Shown here piece by piece: positions 1 through 8,012 of a DNA stretch of 64,000 bases (position 1 is the stretch's first letter; each line of letters starts with the position of its first letter). Both the position numbers and the translations under genes were made by a program. Below the pieces are notes generated by a model. It was given only the letters and a program-made list of their open reading frames with translations. It was not told where the DNA came from and made no database searches. The stretch spans positions 310,001-374,000 of the forward strand of contig JABTUY010000004.1 in the NCBI GenBank assembly GCA_015075165.1. The letters are read 5' to 3'. The stretch is from Ideonella sp. (GTDB lineage Bacteria; Pseudomonadota; Gammaproteobacteria; Burkholderiales; Burkholderiaceae_C).

Positions 1-1
1 C

Positions 2-949
2 GATCCGCTGAAGGCGTTCGAGCTGATCGAGCGCTACCGCGTCACGCACACGTTTCTCTTTCCCACCGCGTTGAAGGCGATGATGAAAGCGGTGCCGGCG
101 CCACGCGAGCGCTACGCGCTGCCGCTGCGCGCGATCATGAGTGCCGGCGAAGCGGTGGGCGACGCGGTGTTCGGCTACTGCCGCGATGCGCTGGGTGTGG
201 TCGTCAACGAGATGTTCGGCCAGACCGAGATCAACTACATCGTCGGCAACTGCGGCCGCTCGCTCGATGGCGCCGGCCGCGAGGCGGCCGGCTGGCCGGC
301 GCGCGCGGGCAGCATGGGGCGACCGTATCCGGGCCATCGCGTGGCGGTGATCGATGACGACGGGCGCGAGTGCCCGCGCGGCACGCCCGGTGACGTGGCG
401 GTGCACCGGCGCGACGTGCACGGCGACTTGGACCCGGTGTTCTTCCTCGGCTACTGGCGCAACGACGCGGCCACGCGCGCCAAGTACACCGGGGGGGTGG
501 GCAGCGCTTGCGATGCCCTGGGGGTTCCATACGACAGCTGGTGCCGCACCGGCGACATGGCGACGATGGACGCCGACGGCTACCTCTGGTACCAGGGCCG
601 AAGCGATGACATGTTCAAGGCCGCCGGCTACCGCATCGGGCCGAGCGAGGTCGAGAACTGCCTGGTCAAGCACCCGGCCGTGGCCAATGCGGCCGTCGTG
701 CCCAAGCCCGACGCCGAGCGTGGCGCGCTCGTCAAGGCCTACGTGGTACTGGCGCCGGGCGCCCGTGGCGGCGATGCGCTGGTGGCCGAGCTGCAGGCGC
801 ATGTGCGCGGCAAGCTCGCGCCGTACGAGTACCCGAAGGAGATCGAGTTCATCGCTGCGCTGCCGATGACCACCACCGGCAAGGTGCAGCGCAACGTGCT
901 GCGCAGGCGCGAGGAGGAGCGGGCGCGGCAGCGCGAAGGCAGCGCCTGA
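2..949 (+). CDS. AMP-forming acyl-CoA synthetase, C-terminal part (5' truncated by window edge)
   Basis: The reading frame is open from base 2, so the N-terminus lies outside the window; 315 residues are visible. They cover the end of the adenylation core and the mobile C-terminal domain of the ANL superfamily. Visible motifs are FGQTE (adenylate binding, about residue 73), a GRSDDMFKAAGYRI hinge and the C-terminal TTTGKVQRN segment that carries the catalytic lysine. Such enzymes activate a carboxylic acid with ATP and transfer it to CoA in the cytoplasm. The chain looks like the medium-chain or acetyl-CoA synthetase branch, but substrate cannot be read from this fragment. The C-terminus is rich in Arg and Glu. 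The next gene is convergent, 6 bp away. Confidence 0.9.
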   Translation, partial: DPLKAFELIERYRVTHTFLFPTALKAMMKAVPAPRERYALPLRAIMSAGEAVGDAVFGYCRDALGVVVNEMFGQTEINYIVGNCGRSLDGAGREAAGWPARAGSMGRPYPGHRVAVIDDDGRECPRGTPGDVAVHRRDVHGDLDPVFFLGYWRNDAATRAKYTGGVGSACDALGVPYDSWCRTGDMATMDADGYLWYQGRSDDMFKAAGYRIGPSEVENCLVKHPAVANAAVVPKPDAERGALVKAYVVLAPGARGGDALVAELQAHVRGKLAPYEYPKEIEFIAALPMTTTGKVQRNVLRRREEERARQREGSA

Positions 950-955
950 ACAGCC

Positions 956-2113
956 TCAGGCCGCCTTGCGCGGCTGCGCCTTGCCCGCCAGCGCCTGCGA
1001 CAGCGCCGCCTCGAAGTTGGCCACCGTGCGCTCGATGTGCGCCAGCTTGTCGAGGCCGAACAGCCCGAGGCGGAAGGTCTTGAAGTCGGCGCCCTCGTCG
1101 CACTGCAGCGGCACGCCGGCGGCGGTCTGCAGGCCGAGCGCGAGCAGCGTCTTCGCGTTGGCCAGGCCGTCGTCGTCGGTGTAGCTCACGACGACGCCCG
1201 GCGCCTTGAAGCCCGCGGCGGCCACGCTCGGCAAGCCGCGGCGCTCGAGCAGCGTGCGCACGCGCTGGCCCAGCTCGAGCTGCGCCGCGCGCAGCGCGTC
1301 GAAGCCGCGCGCGCGGGTTTCGAGCATCACGTCGCGCGTGATCGTCAGCGAATCGGTGGGCATGGTCGCGTGGTAGGCGTGGCCGCCGTTCTCGTAGGCC
1401 TGCATGATCTGCAGCCACTTCTTCAGGTCGCACGCGAAGCTCGAGCTGGTGGTGCGCTCGACCGCGGCGAGCGCGGCGTCCGACAGCATCACGAACGCGC
1501 AGCCGGGTGAGCCCGACCAGCCCTTCTGCGGCGCGCTGATGAGGATGTCGACGCCGCTGGCGTTCATGTCGACCCAGATGGCGCCGCTGGCGATGCCATC
1601 GAGCACGAACAGGCCGCCCGCCTCGTGCACCGCGGTGCCCACCGCGCGCAGGTAGTCGTCGGGCAGCATCAGGCCCGACGCGGTTTCGACGTGCGGTGCG
1701 AACACCAGCGCCGGCCGCTCGCGGCGGATCGTGGCCACCACCTCGTCGAGCGGCGCCGGTGCGAACGGCGCCTGCGCGCCGGGCTCGCTGCGCCGCGCCT
1801 TCAGCACGATCTGCTGCGACGGGATGCCACCCATCTCGAAGATCTGCGTCCAGCGGTAGCTGAACCAGCCGTTGCGCAGCACCAGCACCTTCTGGCCGTG
1901 GGCGAACTGGCGCGCCACCGCCTCCATGCCGAAGGTGCCGCTGCCGGGTACGACCACGGCCGCGCTCGCGCCGTAGGCCTGCTTCAGCACGCCCGAGAGG
2001 TCGCCCATCACGCGCTGGAACTTGCGCGACATGTGGTTCAACGCGCGGTCGGTGTAGACCACCGAGTATTCGAGCAGGCCGTCGGGGTCGACGTCGGGGA
2101 GCAGGCCGGGCAT
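956..2113 (-). CDS. class V PLP-dependent aminotransferase (alanine/serine-glyoxylate type)
   Basis: A 385-residue cytoplasmic transaminase of fold type I. The likely Schiff-base lysine is K197 in SAPQKGWSG, and the aspartate that contacts the pyridine nitrogen is in LDGIAS near residue 172. A PGSGTFGMEA segment near residue 56 fits the cofactor phosphate region. The family moves amino groups between alanine or serine and glyoxylate or a related keto acid; the exact substrate is an inference. I chose the ATG at 2113 because the protein from there has the usual family length and upstream codons look non-coding (Cys/Arg/Pro-rich). It is followed downstream by the convergent acyl-CoA synthetase and preceded by the DUF5666 lipoprotein gene on the same strand, 127 bp away. 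Confidence 0.85.
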   Translation of the reverse strand: MPGLLPDVDPDGLLEYSVVYTDRALNHMSRKFQRVMGDLSGVLKQAYGASAAVVVPGSGTFGMEAVARQFAHGQKVLVLRNGWFSYRWTQIFEMGGIPSQQIVLKARRSEPGAQAPFAPAPLDEVVATIRRERPALVFAPHVETASGLMLPDDYLRAVGTAVHEAGGLFVLDGIASGAIWVDMNASGVDILISAPQKGWSGSPGCAFVMLSDAALAAVERTTSSSFACDLKKWLQIMQAYENGGHAYHATMPTDSLTITRDVMLETRARGFDALRAAQLELGQRVRTLLERRGLPSVAAAGFKAPGVVVSYTDDDGLANAKTLLALGLQTAAGVPLQCDEGADFKTFRLGLFGLDKLAHIERTVANFEAALSQALAGKAQPRKAA

Positions 2114-2197
2114 GGGTGTGGTCCGTGGGTGAGCGGCAGGCGACGCAGGCAGCTTAGCACCGCACTCGCAGCGGGGTCTTGCGCCGCGTCGAAGCGC

Positions 2198-2219
2198 AGC
2201 GGGCCCCGCAGGGCCCGCT
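2198..2219 (-). terminator. stem-loop between the DUF5666 gene and the aminotransferase gene
   Basis: A perfect inverted repeat AGCGGGCCC / GGGCCCGCT with a CGCA loop lies 22 bp past the stop of the leftward DUF5666 gene. There is no clear T-run after it, so it may be a factor-assisted terminator or an RNA-stabilising hairpin. Its core is shared with the hairpin at 41799-41813. Confidence 0.4.
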
Positions 2220-2240
2220 CGAGTCTCGGTTCGACCCGTG

Positions 2241-3911
2241 CTACAGCAGTGGTGCCGGCTTGACCAGCAGCGCGACCCAGCGTGCATTGGGCACGTCACG
2301 GTAGAACCACGCGCGCACCACCGTGCCGACGGCGACGCCGGGGTCGATCACCGTGCCTGCATCGACATCCATCCTGACCAGGCCCACGCGCAGGTTGCTT
2401 GCGTCGAGCTGGCGCACCACGCCCACGGCGCGGAACACCGGGCCGCCGCCGGGCGCGCTGGGCGGCGTGTCGTCGAGCACGACGCGCGTGGCGAAGAAGC
2501 CGTCGCCCGGGCCGCGATAGACGGTGCGCAGCGCGATGTACTGGCCGTTGGCCAGCGGTGTCGAGGCGAAGCCGTGGAACGCGGTGGCGTCGCCGTAGTG
2601 AACCGTCATCAGGCTCAGCAGCGGGCCCACGCCGTCGAGCTTGAAGGTGCGCGCCGTGGTGTCGAGGTTGGTCACCTGTGCGTAGACGTCGATCACGTTG
2701 CCGATGGCCAGCGTCGGGCACTCGACGCGCGTGGCGAGCACCGACGAACCCACGATGTGCCCCGCCACCGCGACCAGCTTGCCGTCGTCGATCGCGCAGG
2801 CGAAGTTCGTGCTGCCGTCGGTGGTGACCGGCACGCCGCGCACACGGAAGTTCGTGGTGCTGCCGTCGCTCGAGTACTCGCCGACCGTGCCGAGCAGCGT
2901 GATCACGCCGGCGTTCGGGTCGAAGCGCCGCACCGCGACCGCGCTGGCCACCAGCTTGCCGCTGGCGGCGTCGAACGTGCCGCGCACGTGCATCGCGCGG
3001 CCGTCGACCACATCGCTCGCGCGGCCCCAGGTGAACATGGTCGCGGGCGTGATCTGCACCTGCACGCCGTCGATCACCGGCTCGGTGCACGGGTTGGCGC
3101 CGGCGCAGCCGCTGATCGGGCCTTGCACGCGCACCGCGGCCTGGTTCGGGAAGCTGCGATGGAGCACGCGGATGAAGCGCACGTTCGCGCTGTTGTTGCT
3201 GACCGCGTCGAGGCTCCACGCCGCCACGGTCTGCCCGTTGGCGAGCGCGGTGCCGGCCGGGAGGATCGTCGTCGACGTGTCGTAGTGCAGCGTCAGCCCG
3301 CCGAGCGTGAACGTCCTGGCCGTCGCATCGAGGTTCTGGATCACGCCGGCCACCCGCACCCAGGTGTCGCCGAGCGGCTTGCGCTCGATCCGCGTGGCGC
3401 GGATCGCGACACCGCCGGTGATCGCCACCGCCTTGCCGTGCACCTCGACGCGGTCGCCGATCGCGATGTCGGCCGCGCTGTCGTAGCCGTCGAACACGGT
3501 GACCGGGCCTTCGGCGGGGTCGGTGTTGACGATCACCTGCGCGCCGGCCACGGTGAGCGGCGAGGTCGCGCTGACGATACCGACCACCTCCGGCGCGATG
3601 CGCGCGACCAGGATCTTGCACGCGGCGCTGTTGCCGTCGAGGTCGGCTTCGACGCGCTGGCCGAGCTTCAACTCGGCCTGGCTCGGCTCGGGGCCGCCGG
3701 CGACGCTGTCGTACACGACGCGTGCCGCGGTCGCGTCGCAGCGCTCGCCGCCGATGAAGACGCTGCCGAAGCCGTCGACGGTGCCGATCGCGACGCCGTC
3801 GGGTACCACGGCGCCGGTGCCGCCGGAACCGATGCCTCCGCCGCAACCGGCCAGCAGCAGCGATGCCGTCAGGGCGAGCCACCAGGGCCCGCGGTGGGTG
3901 TTGAATTTCAT
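2241..3911 (-). CDS. DUF5666-repeat lipoprotein
   Basis: A 556-residue secreted lipoprotein. The N-terminus has a signal sequence ending in a lipobox (LLLAGC, cysteine near residue 22) followed by a Gly-rich linker. The rest consists of repeated beta-strand-rich units with recurring phrases such as NLDATARTFTLGG, NLDTTARTFKLDG and VGVVRQLDASN, as in DUF5666 proteins. Function is not known to me; the repeats suggest a rod or multi-barrel surface protein. The ATG at 3911 follows a good ribosome site (GGAGAGGA). It starts 31 bp downstream of the DUF6502 gene on the same strand, and I infer that the two are co-transcribed. Confidence 0.8.
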   Translation of the reverse strand: MKFNTHRGPWWLALTASLLLAGCGGGIGSGGTGAVVPDGVAIGTVDGFGSVFIGGERCDATAARVVYDSVAGGPEPSQAELKLGQRVEADLDGNSAACKILVARIAPEVVGIVSATSPLTVAGAQVIVNTDPAEGPVTVFDGYDSAADIAIGDRVEVHGKAVAITGGVAIRATRIERKPLGDTWVRVAGVIQNLDATARTFTLGGLTLHYDTSTTILPAGTALANGQTVAAWSLDAVSNNSANVRFIRVLHRSFPNQAAVRVQGPISGCAGANPCTEPVIDGVQVQITPATMFTWGRASDVVDGRAMHVRGTFDAASGKLVASAVAVRRFDPNAGVITLLGTVGEYSSDGSTTNFRVRGVPVTTDGSTNFACAIDDGKLVAVAGHIVGSSVLATRVECPTLAIGNVIDVYAQVTNLDTTARTFKLDGVGPLLSLMTVHYGDATAFHGFASTPLANGQYIALRTVYRGPGDGFFATRVVLDDTPPSAPGGGPVFRAVGVVRQLDASNLRVGLVRMDVDAGTVIDPGVAVGTVVRAWFYRDVPNARWVALLVKPAPLL

Positions 3912-3942
3912 GGCGTCCTCTCCGCTTGAAAGGTGATCGGGG

Positions 3943-4893
3943 TCAGCGCGCGTTGCGGCGCGGGGACCGTTGCGTTGTCTTCGTCGCTGTGCGGCGTGGT
4001 GGCGATCGACCCAAGCCGGGGCCGGTCGGTGCATGGCCATCGGCGTCGATCAGGGGCTCGGCGTAGAAGTACACGCCGAAGCGCATGCGCATCGAGCCCT
4101 GTTGCTCGCGGCTGTCTTGCTGGTAGCGCGGCGTGGCCTCGCGCACCATCTGCTGGAAGGCGCTGCGCCACAGTTTGCGCGCCAGTGCGCCGAGTGTCTG
4201 CGTCGAGCGCGGCGACAGGCCGCTGGCGAACACGCTTTGCTCGAGAAACTTCTCGCCGTCGCCGCGCAGATTGTGCGAAGCGGCCGCCAGGTGATCGGCC
4301 GCGTTGGCGGCAAACAGCTCGACCATCTCGTCGAAGCCCTGCTGTGGCACGAAGGCCTGCGCCTGCAGGCGCACCGTGTCGGCGTCGACCTGCACCAGGC
4401 CGAGCCGCTGCATCTCGGCCAGCAGCGTGCGCGGGTGCACGTCGGACGACACCTGCCGCGCCAGGCCGTCGAACGACACGGCGCCGCCGCTCTTGGGCAG
4501 CGGCATCGGCCGGTCGTCCTGGTCGCGCAATTGCGCGTCGGTGAACCAGCGGGTGAACACCTGCGACGCCACCGAAGGGGACTTCGGCTGCACCGGCAGC
4601 TGGCCGGCGGTACCCATCGCGCGGATGTCGCGCCGGTGCACGCCCGACAGCACGCTGAGTGCCGAGTCGGTCAGCTTGCCGCCCGAGCCCGCCAGCTCCT
4701 GGCGCGCCGCCTCGACGAACACCGGCTTGAGGGCCGGCGCGAAGCTGGAGTAGGGCACGCCGTTGTGCACCAGCCAGCGCGCCAGCGGCACCAGCAGCGT
4801 CAGCGCGGCGCGCAGCGCCAGCCGGGCCCGGTGCCCGGTGGGTGCGGCCTCGGCAGGGAGATCGGCAGCGGGATCAATGGGAAATTTGTCCAT
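3943..4893 (-). CDS. DUF6502 family protein
   Basis: A 316-residue soluble protein matching my memory of DUF6502: an N-terminal helical region with ALRAALTLLVPLARWLVHNGVPYSSFAPALK-type sequence (shown in part), a winged-helix-like middle (HRRDIRAM, TDAQLRD, HPRTLLAEMQRLGLV) and a C-terminal segment ending in basic Arg/Thr/Pro-rich residues. The first half resembles a DNA-binding helix-turn-helix, so a regulatory role is a reasonable inference but unproven. It lies directly upstream of the DUF5666 lipoprotein gene in the same direction, so it may control or accompany it. A good sigma-70-like promoter sits only a few bases before the ATG. Confidence 0.75.
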   Translation of the reverse strand: MDKFPIDPAADLPAEAAPTGHRARLALRAALTLLVPLARWLVHNGVPYSSFAPALKPVFVEAARQELAGSGGKLTDSALSVLSGVHRRDIRAMGTAGQLPVQPKSPSVASQVFTRWFTDAQLRDQDDRPMPLPKSGGAVSFDGLARQVSSDVHPRTLLAEMQRLGLVQVDADTVRLQAQAFVPQQGFDEMVELFAANAADHLAAASHNLRGDGEKFLEQSVFASGLSPRSTQTLGALARKLWRSAFQQMVREATPRYQQDSREQQGSMRMRFGVYFYAEPLIDADGHAPTGPGLGRSPPRRTATKTTQRSPRRNAR

Positions 4894-4905
4894 TTCTGGG
4901 AACGG

Positions 4906-4935
4906 ACTATAGGCCTATCCGGAACCGCGTGGCAA
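4906..4935 (-). promoter_or_regulatory. sigma-70-like promoter of the DUF6502-DUF5666 operon with overlapping palindrome
   Basis: On the minus strand TTGCCA (-35, plus coordinates 4930-4935) is followed after 18 bp by TATAGT (-10, plus 4906-4911). The perfect 10-bp palindrome ATAGGCCTAT (4909-4918) overlaps the -10 box and could be an operator. The predicted start of transcription is only about six bases before the ATG at 4893. Confidence 0.5.
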
Positions 4936-5101
4936 GCGGCCTGGCGTGTCCGGTGCGCAAAGTTCTGTGAACTGCGACACATCGGGATAGAGGCGGCGCC
5001 GGTGCACACTGCGCGTCCGGCACCACGCCGTCGACATGGAACCGATCGCCCCCGCACGCCGCAGCGGCCGGCAGACCTGATCTGCGCGGCGTTGCAACCC
5101 C

Positions 5102-5590
5102 GTGGCGCGCAAGGACAAGCACGTCAGCGCGACGCCGGCCACCGAGTGGCTGCGTGCGCGCGGCATCGCGTTCACCGAGCACGTGTACGACTATGTCGAG
5201 CACGGCGGCACCGCAGAGTCGGCGCGCCAGCTCGGCGTGGACGAGCACGCGGTGATCAAGACGCTGGTGATGCAGGACGACAAGGCCGAGCCGCTGATCG
5301 TGCTGATGCACGGCGACGCCAGCGTCAGCACGAAGAACCTGGCGCGCGCGATCGGCGTCAAGAGCGTCGAGCCGTGCAAGCCCGAAGTGGCGCAGCGGCA
5401 CAGCGGGTATCAAATCGGTGGCACGTCGCCGTTCGGCACCCGCAAAGCGCTGCGCGTGTTCGTCGAGGCCGGCGTGCTCGAGTTGCCGCGCATCCTGATC
5501 AATGGCGGTCGGCGCGGCTACCTGGTGGGCATCGCGCCGCAGGTGCTCAGCGGGCCGCTCGGCGCGCAGGCGGTGCGCTGCGCGCTGTGA
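5102..5590 (+). CDS. ybaK: Cys-tRNA(Pro)/Cys-tRNA(Cys) deacylase, YbaK/EbsC family
   Basis: A 162-residue cytoplasmic editing enzyme that removes mischarged cysteine from tRNA(Pro). The whole protein is the YbaK/aminoacyl-tRNA deacylase domain. Visible family features are the VIKTLVMQDD strand, the LVLMHGDASVSTKNLAR segment (shown in part), the GYQIGGTSPFGTRK loop that lines the pocket, and ILINGGRRGYLVGI near the end. The start is GTG at 5102; no strong ribosome site precedes it. Length matches the family. It stands alone between the DUF6502 gene (divergent) and the copper chaperone gene (convergent, 12 bp away). Confidence 0.9.
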   Translation: MARKDKHVSATPATEWLRARGIAFTEHVYDYVEHGGTAESARQLGVDEHAVIKTLVMQDDKAEPLIVLMHGDASVSTKNLARAIGVKSVEPCKPEVAQRHSGYQIGGTSPFGTRKALRVFVEAGVLELPRILINGGRRGYLVGIAPQVLSGPLGAQAVRCAL

Positions 5591-5602
5591 GCTCGCCCAG
5601 CC

Positions 5603-6064
5603 TCAGTGCTTCATCGCGCCGTGCGTGTCGGCGCCGAGGGCGCGTACCGGAGCCTTTACCTGGAGCGTCTCGCGCTTGCCGTCGCGGCCTTCGATCACCA
5701 GCGTCAGCGCCACCGTGTCGCCGGCCTTCAGTTGCTGCTTGAGGTCCATCAGCATCAGGTGGTAGCCGCCGGGCTTGAGCTCCACCGCTTGGCCGGCCGG
5801 CAGATCGAGCGACGGCACCGCGCGCATGCGCATCGTGGTGCCATGCATCGCCATCTCGTGCACCTCGGCGATGCCGGCGAGCGGCGTGCTGACGGCGACC
5901 AGCTTCGCGCCGTGTGCCGAGGTGATGCGCATGAAGGCGCCGCTGGCCTTCTGCTGCGCGACGGTGGCGCGCACCCAGGGGTCTTGGACGGCGGTCTGTG
6001 CGGTGGCGGCGCCTACGAGTGCGAGCAGGGCCGCGGCCGTTAGGTGCGGGAGACGTGGGTTCAT
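5603..6064 (-). CDS. periplasmic copper chaperone PCu(A)C
   Basis: A 153-residue exported protein with a signal peptide (hydrophobic stretch LTAAALLALVGAATA, cleavage after about residue 22). The mature part is a cupredoxin-like copper carrier: the copper ligands are visible as HEMAMHG, a methionine in MRMRAV, and HLMLM, matching the H(M)x10Mx21HxM pattern of the family. These proteins deliver copper to cytochrome oxidase CuA or bind periplasmic copper. The ATG at 6064 is preferred over the one at 6070 because AAGGA sits six bases before it and would abut the other. A TACACT box at 6217-6222 on the minus strand could be the -10. Confidence 0.9.
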   Translation of the reverse strand: MNPRLPHLTAAALLALVGAATAQTAVQDPWVRATVAQQKASGAFMRITSAHGAKLVAVSTPLAGIAEVHEMAMHGTTMRMRAVPSLDLPAGQAVELKPGGYHLMLMDLKQQLKAGDTVALTLVIEGRDGKRETLQVKAPVRALGADTHGAMKH

Positions 6065-6323
6065 AGCCATTCCTTGTATGGGCGCGGCAAGGCGCCCGAT
6101 CGAATCGCGGCGGCGCCGATCGAGGCCCGGATCTCAGGCCGGGCGCGGCGCGAGCAGGCACCGCACGGCCCAGCGAATCCAGCAGTCGAGGCGGCTTGAC
6201 GGCATCGGGGCAGTGTAGGGGATCGCGCCGGCCACGCGGCCAAGCGCTGCCGGGCGCTCGCGGCGACGGCCCGGTTGTGCCCACGTACACTGGGCGCCCG
6301 ATGCGCGCACCCGCACCCATCCC

Positions 6324-6998
6324 ATGTCGTTGCTGAGCAGCCTGGTGGCGGTGGTCGCGGCCTACGGGGTAGGCTCGCTGTCGTTCGCGGTGATCGTCAG
6401 CCGCGCGTTCGGCCTCGCCGATCCGCGCAGCTACGGCTCGAAGAACCCCGGCGCCACCAATGTGCTGCGCTCGGGACACCGCGGCGCCGCGATCCTGACG
6501 CTGGCGTTCGATGCGCTGAAGGGCTATCTGCCGGTGTGGCTCGCGCTGTGGCTGGCGCCGCGCTTCGGCTTCGGCGAGATCACGGTGGCCGCGGTCGGGC
6601 TGGCGGCGTTCCTCGGCCACCTGTGGCCGGTGTTCTTCCGCTTCGTCGGCGGCAAGGGCGTGGCCACCGCGGCTGGCGTGCTGCTGGCGTTCAACCCCTG
6701 GCTCGGCCTGGCGACGCTGGCCACCTGGGTGATCATCGCGCTGTTCTTCCGCTACTCGAGCCTGGCGTCGATCGTCGCCGCAGCGTTCGCGCCGTTCTAC
6801 CAACTGCTGATCTGGGAGCCCTCGGCGCGCGCGCTGGCGATCGCGGTGATGAGCCTGCTACTGGTCTGGCGCCACAGCGGCAACATCCGCAAGCTGCTCG
6901 CCGGCACCGAGAGCAAGCTGGGCAGCAAGGCCGCACCGCCCGCGGGGCATCACGTCCGACGCCACGACCCGCACCCGCCGCGAAAGGAACACCGATGA
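6324..6998 (+). CDS. plsY: glycerol-3-phosphate acyltransferase PlsY
   Basis: A 224-residue inner-membrane enzyme that transfers acyl groups from acyl phosphate to glycerol-3-phosphate, the first step of phospholipid synthesis. At least five membrane segments are visible. The three conserved family loops are present: GSLSFAVIVSR, the SKNPGATNVLR loop and the GGKGVATAAG loop. The tail after residue 205 is basic and His/Pro-rich. Its stop overlaps the start of the ridA-like gene (ATGA), so the two are translationally coupled. A TACACT box at 6286-6291 may be the -10 element. Confidence 0.95.
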   Translation: MSLLSSLVAVVAAYGVGSLSFAVIVSRAFGLADPRSYGSKNPGATNVLRSGHRGAAILTLAFDALKGYLPVWLALWLAPRFGFGEITVAAVGLAAFLGHLWPVFFRFVGGKGVATAAGVLLAFNPWLGLATLATWVIIALFFRYSSLASIVAAAFAPFYQLLIWEPSARALAIAVMSLLLVWRHSGNIRKLLAGTESKLGSKAAPPAGHHVRRHDPHPPRKEHR

Positions 6999-7348
6999 CG
7001 ACGATCACGCGCCTGGATGCCGGCGCAAGGATGAGCGAGGCCACCGTGCACAACGGCGTTGTCTACCTCGCCGGTCAAGTGGCCCACCACGACGCGGCCG
7101 ACATCACCACGCAGACGCGCGAGGTGCTGGCCGCGATCGATGCGCTGCTGGCGCGCGCCGGCAGCGACAAGACACGCATCCTGCGCGCGCAGATCTTCCT
7201 CGCCGACATGGCCGACTTCGCGGCGATGAACGCGGTGTGGGATCAATGGGTCGTGCCCGGCCAGACGCCGGCGCGCGCCACCGTGCAGGCCGCGCTGGCG
7301 CGCCCGGGCTGGAAGATCGAGGTCGTCGTCACCGCCGCGCTGGCGTAG
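6995..7348 (+). CDS. RidA family protein (YjgF/YER057c/UK114)
   Basis: A 117-residue cytoplasmic protein of the RidA family, most members of which hydrolyse reactive enamine/imine intermediates from PLP enzymes. The fold signature is visible: VVYLAGQVA near the N-terminus, TREVLAAIDALLARAGSDKTRI in the helix (shown in part), the NAVWDQWV segment and PARATVQAALARPGWKIEVVV at the end. The subfamily-defining arginine of canonical RidA appears as PARATV. An AAAGGA ribosome site precedes the ATG, and the start overlaps the plsY stop by four bases. Confidence 0.88.
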   Translation: MTTITRLDAGARMSEATVHNGVVYLAGQVAHHDAADITTQTREVLAAIDALLARAGSDKTRILRAQIFLADMADFAAMNAVWDQWVVPGQTPARATVQAALARPGWKIEVVVTAALA

Positions 7349-7372
7349 CGTGGCGCCGCCGCGCTGGCGCTG

Positions 7373-8011
7373 TCATTCGGCGGTGGCGGCCAGGCCCAAG
7401 CGGGCCGGGTCGCCCCGGCCAATGCGCAGCAGCAGCGGCTCGGCGCCGGTGAGGTCGACCACCGTGGTCGGCTGCATCGGGCAGGCGCCGGCGTCCACCA
7501 CGGCCTGCAGCGTCTTCTGCCAGCGCGCGCGGATCTCGTGCGGATCGTTGATCGGCTCGCTCTCGCCCGGCGCGATCAGCGTGGTGGCCAGCAGCGGCTG
7601 GCCGAACTGCGCCAGCAACTCCTGCGTGACGCGGTGGTCGGGCACGCGCAGCCCGATCGTGCGGCGCGACGGGTGCGAGACGCGGCGCGGCACCTCCTTG
7701 GTGGCGTCGAGGATGAAGGTGAAGGGCCCGGGCGTGCCCAGCTTCAGCAGCCGGTATTGACGGTTGTCGACGCGCGCATAGCTGGCCAGCTCGGACAGAT
7801 CGCGGCACAGCAGCGTGAGGTGGTGCTTGCCGTCGACGCCGCGCAGCCGGCGCAGCGCATCGACCGCGGCCTTGTCGTCGAGGTGGCACACCAGCGCGTA
7901 GCTCGAATCGGTGGGCACCGCGCAGATGCCGCCGCCATCGAGGATCTGCGCCGCCTGCTTCAACAGCCGAAGCTGCGGATTGTCGGGGTGGATCTCGAAG
8001 TATTGCGACAC
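7373..8011 (-). CDS. Sua5/YciO/YrdC family protein (YciO-like threonylcarbamoyl-AMP synthase family)
   Basis: A 212-residue cytoplasmic protein with the YrdC nucleotide-binding domain: GGGICAVPTDSSYALVC near residue 27 corresponds to the PTDTxYGL motif, KHHLTLLCRDLS follows, then GPFTFILDATKEVP and TIGLRVPDH. The family makes threonylcarbamoyl adenylate for t6A tRNA modification; the YciO branch has weaker or unknown activity, and this protein looks more like YciO than TsaC. The GTG at 8011 lies one base after the TGA of the upstream EamA gene, so I infer translational coupling in a PHP-EamA-YciO operon. Confidence 0.85.
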   Translation of the reverse strand: MSQYFEIHPDNPQLRLLKQAAQILDGGGICAVPTDSSYALVCHLDDKAAVDALRRLRGVDGKHHLTLLCRDLSELASYARVDNRQYRLLKLGTPGPFTFILDATKEVPRRVSHPSRRTIGLRVPDHRVTQELLAQFGQPLLATTLIAPGESEPINDPHEIRARWQKTLQAVVDAGACPMQPTTVVDLTGAEPLLLRIGRGDPARLGLAATAE

Positions 8012-8012
8012 G

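Noticed and set aside
2238-3929. A 563-codon open frame opposite the DUF5666 lipoprotein gene
   Set aside because: Low-complexity His/Arg/Ala-rich translation and complete overlap with a gene having a signal peptide, lipobox and ribosome site on the other strand.
6134-6205. A 23-codon minus-strand frame with two cysteines ahead of the PCu(A)C gene
   Set aside because: No ribosome site, and a TACACT promoter-like box ends only 11 bases before its start; too little evidence to call a gene, although small upstream frames before copper genes exist elsewhere.
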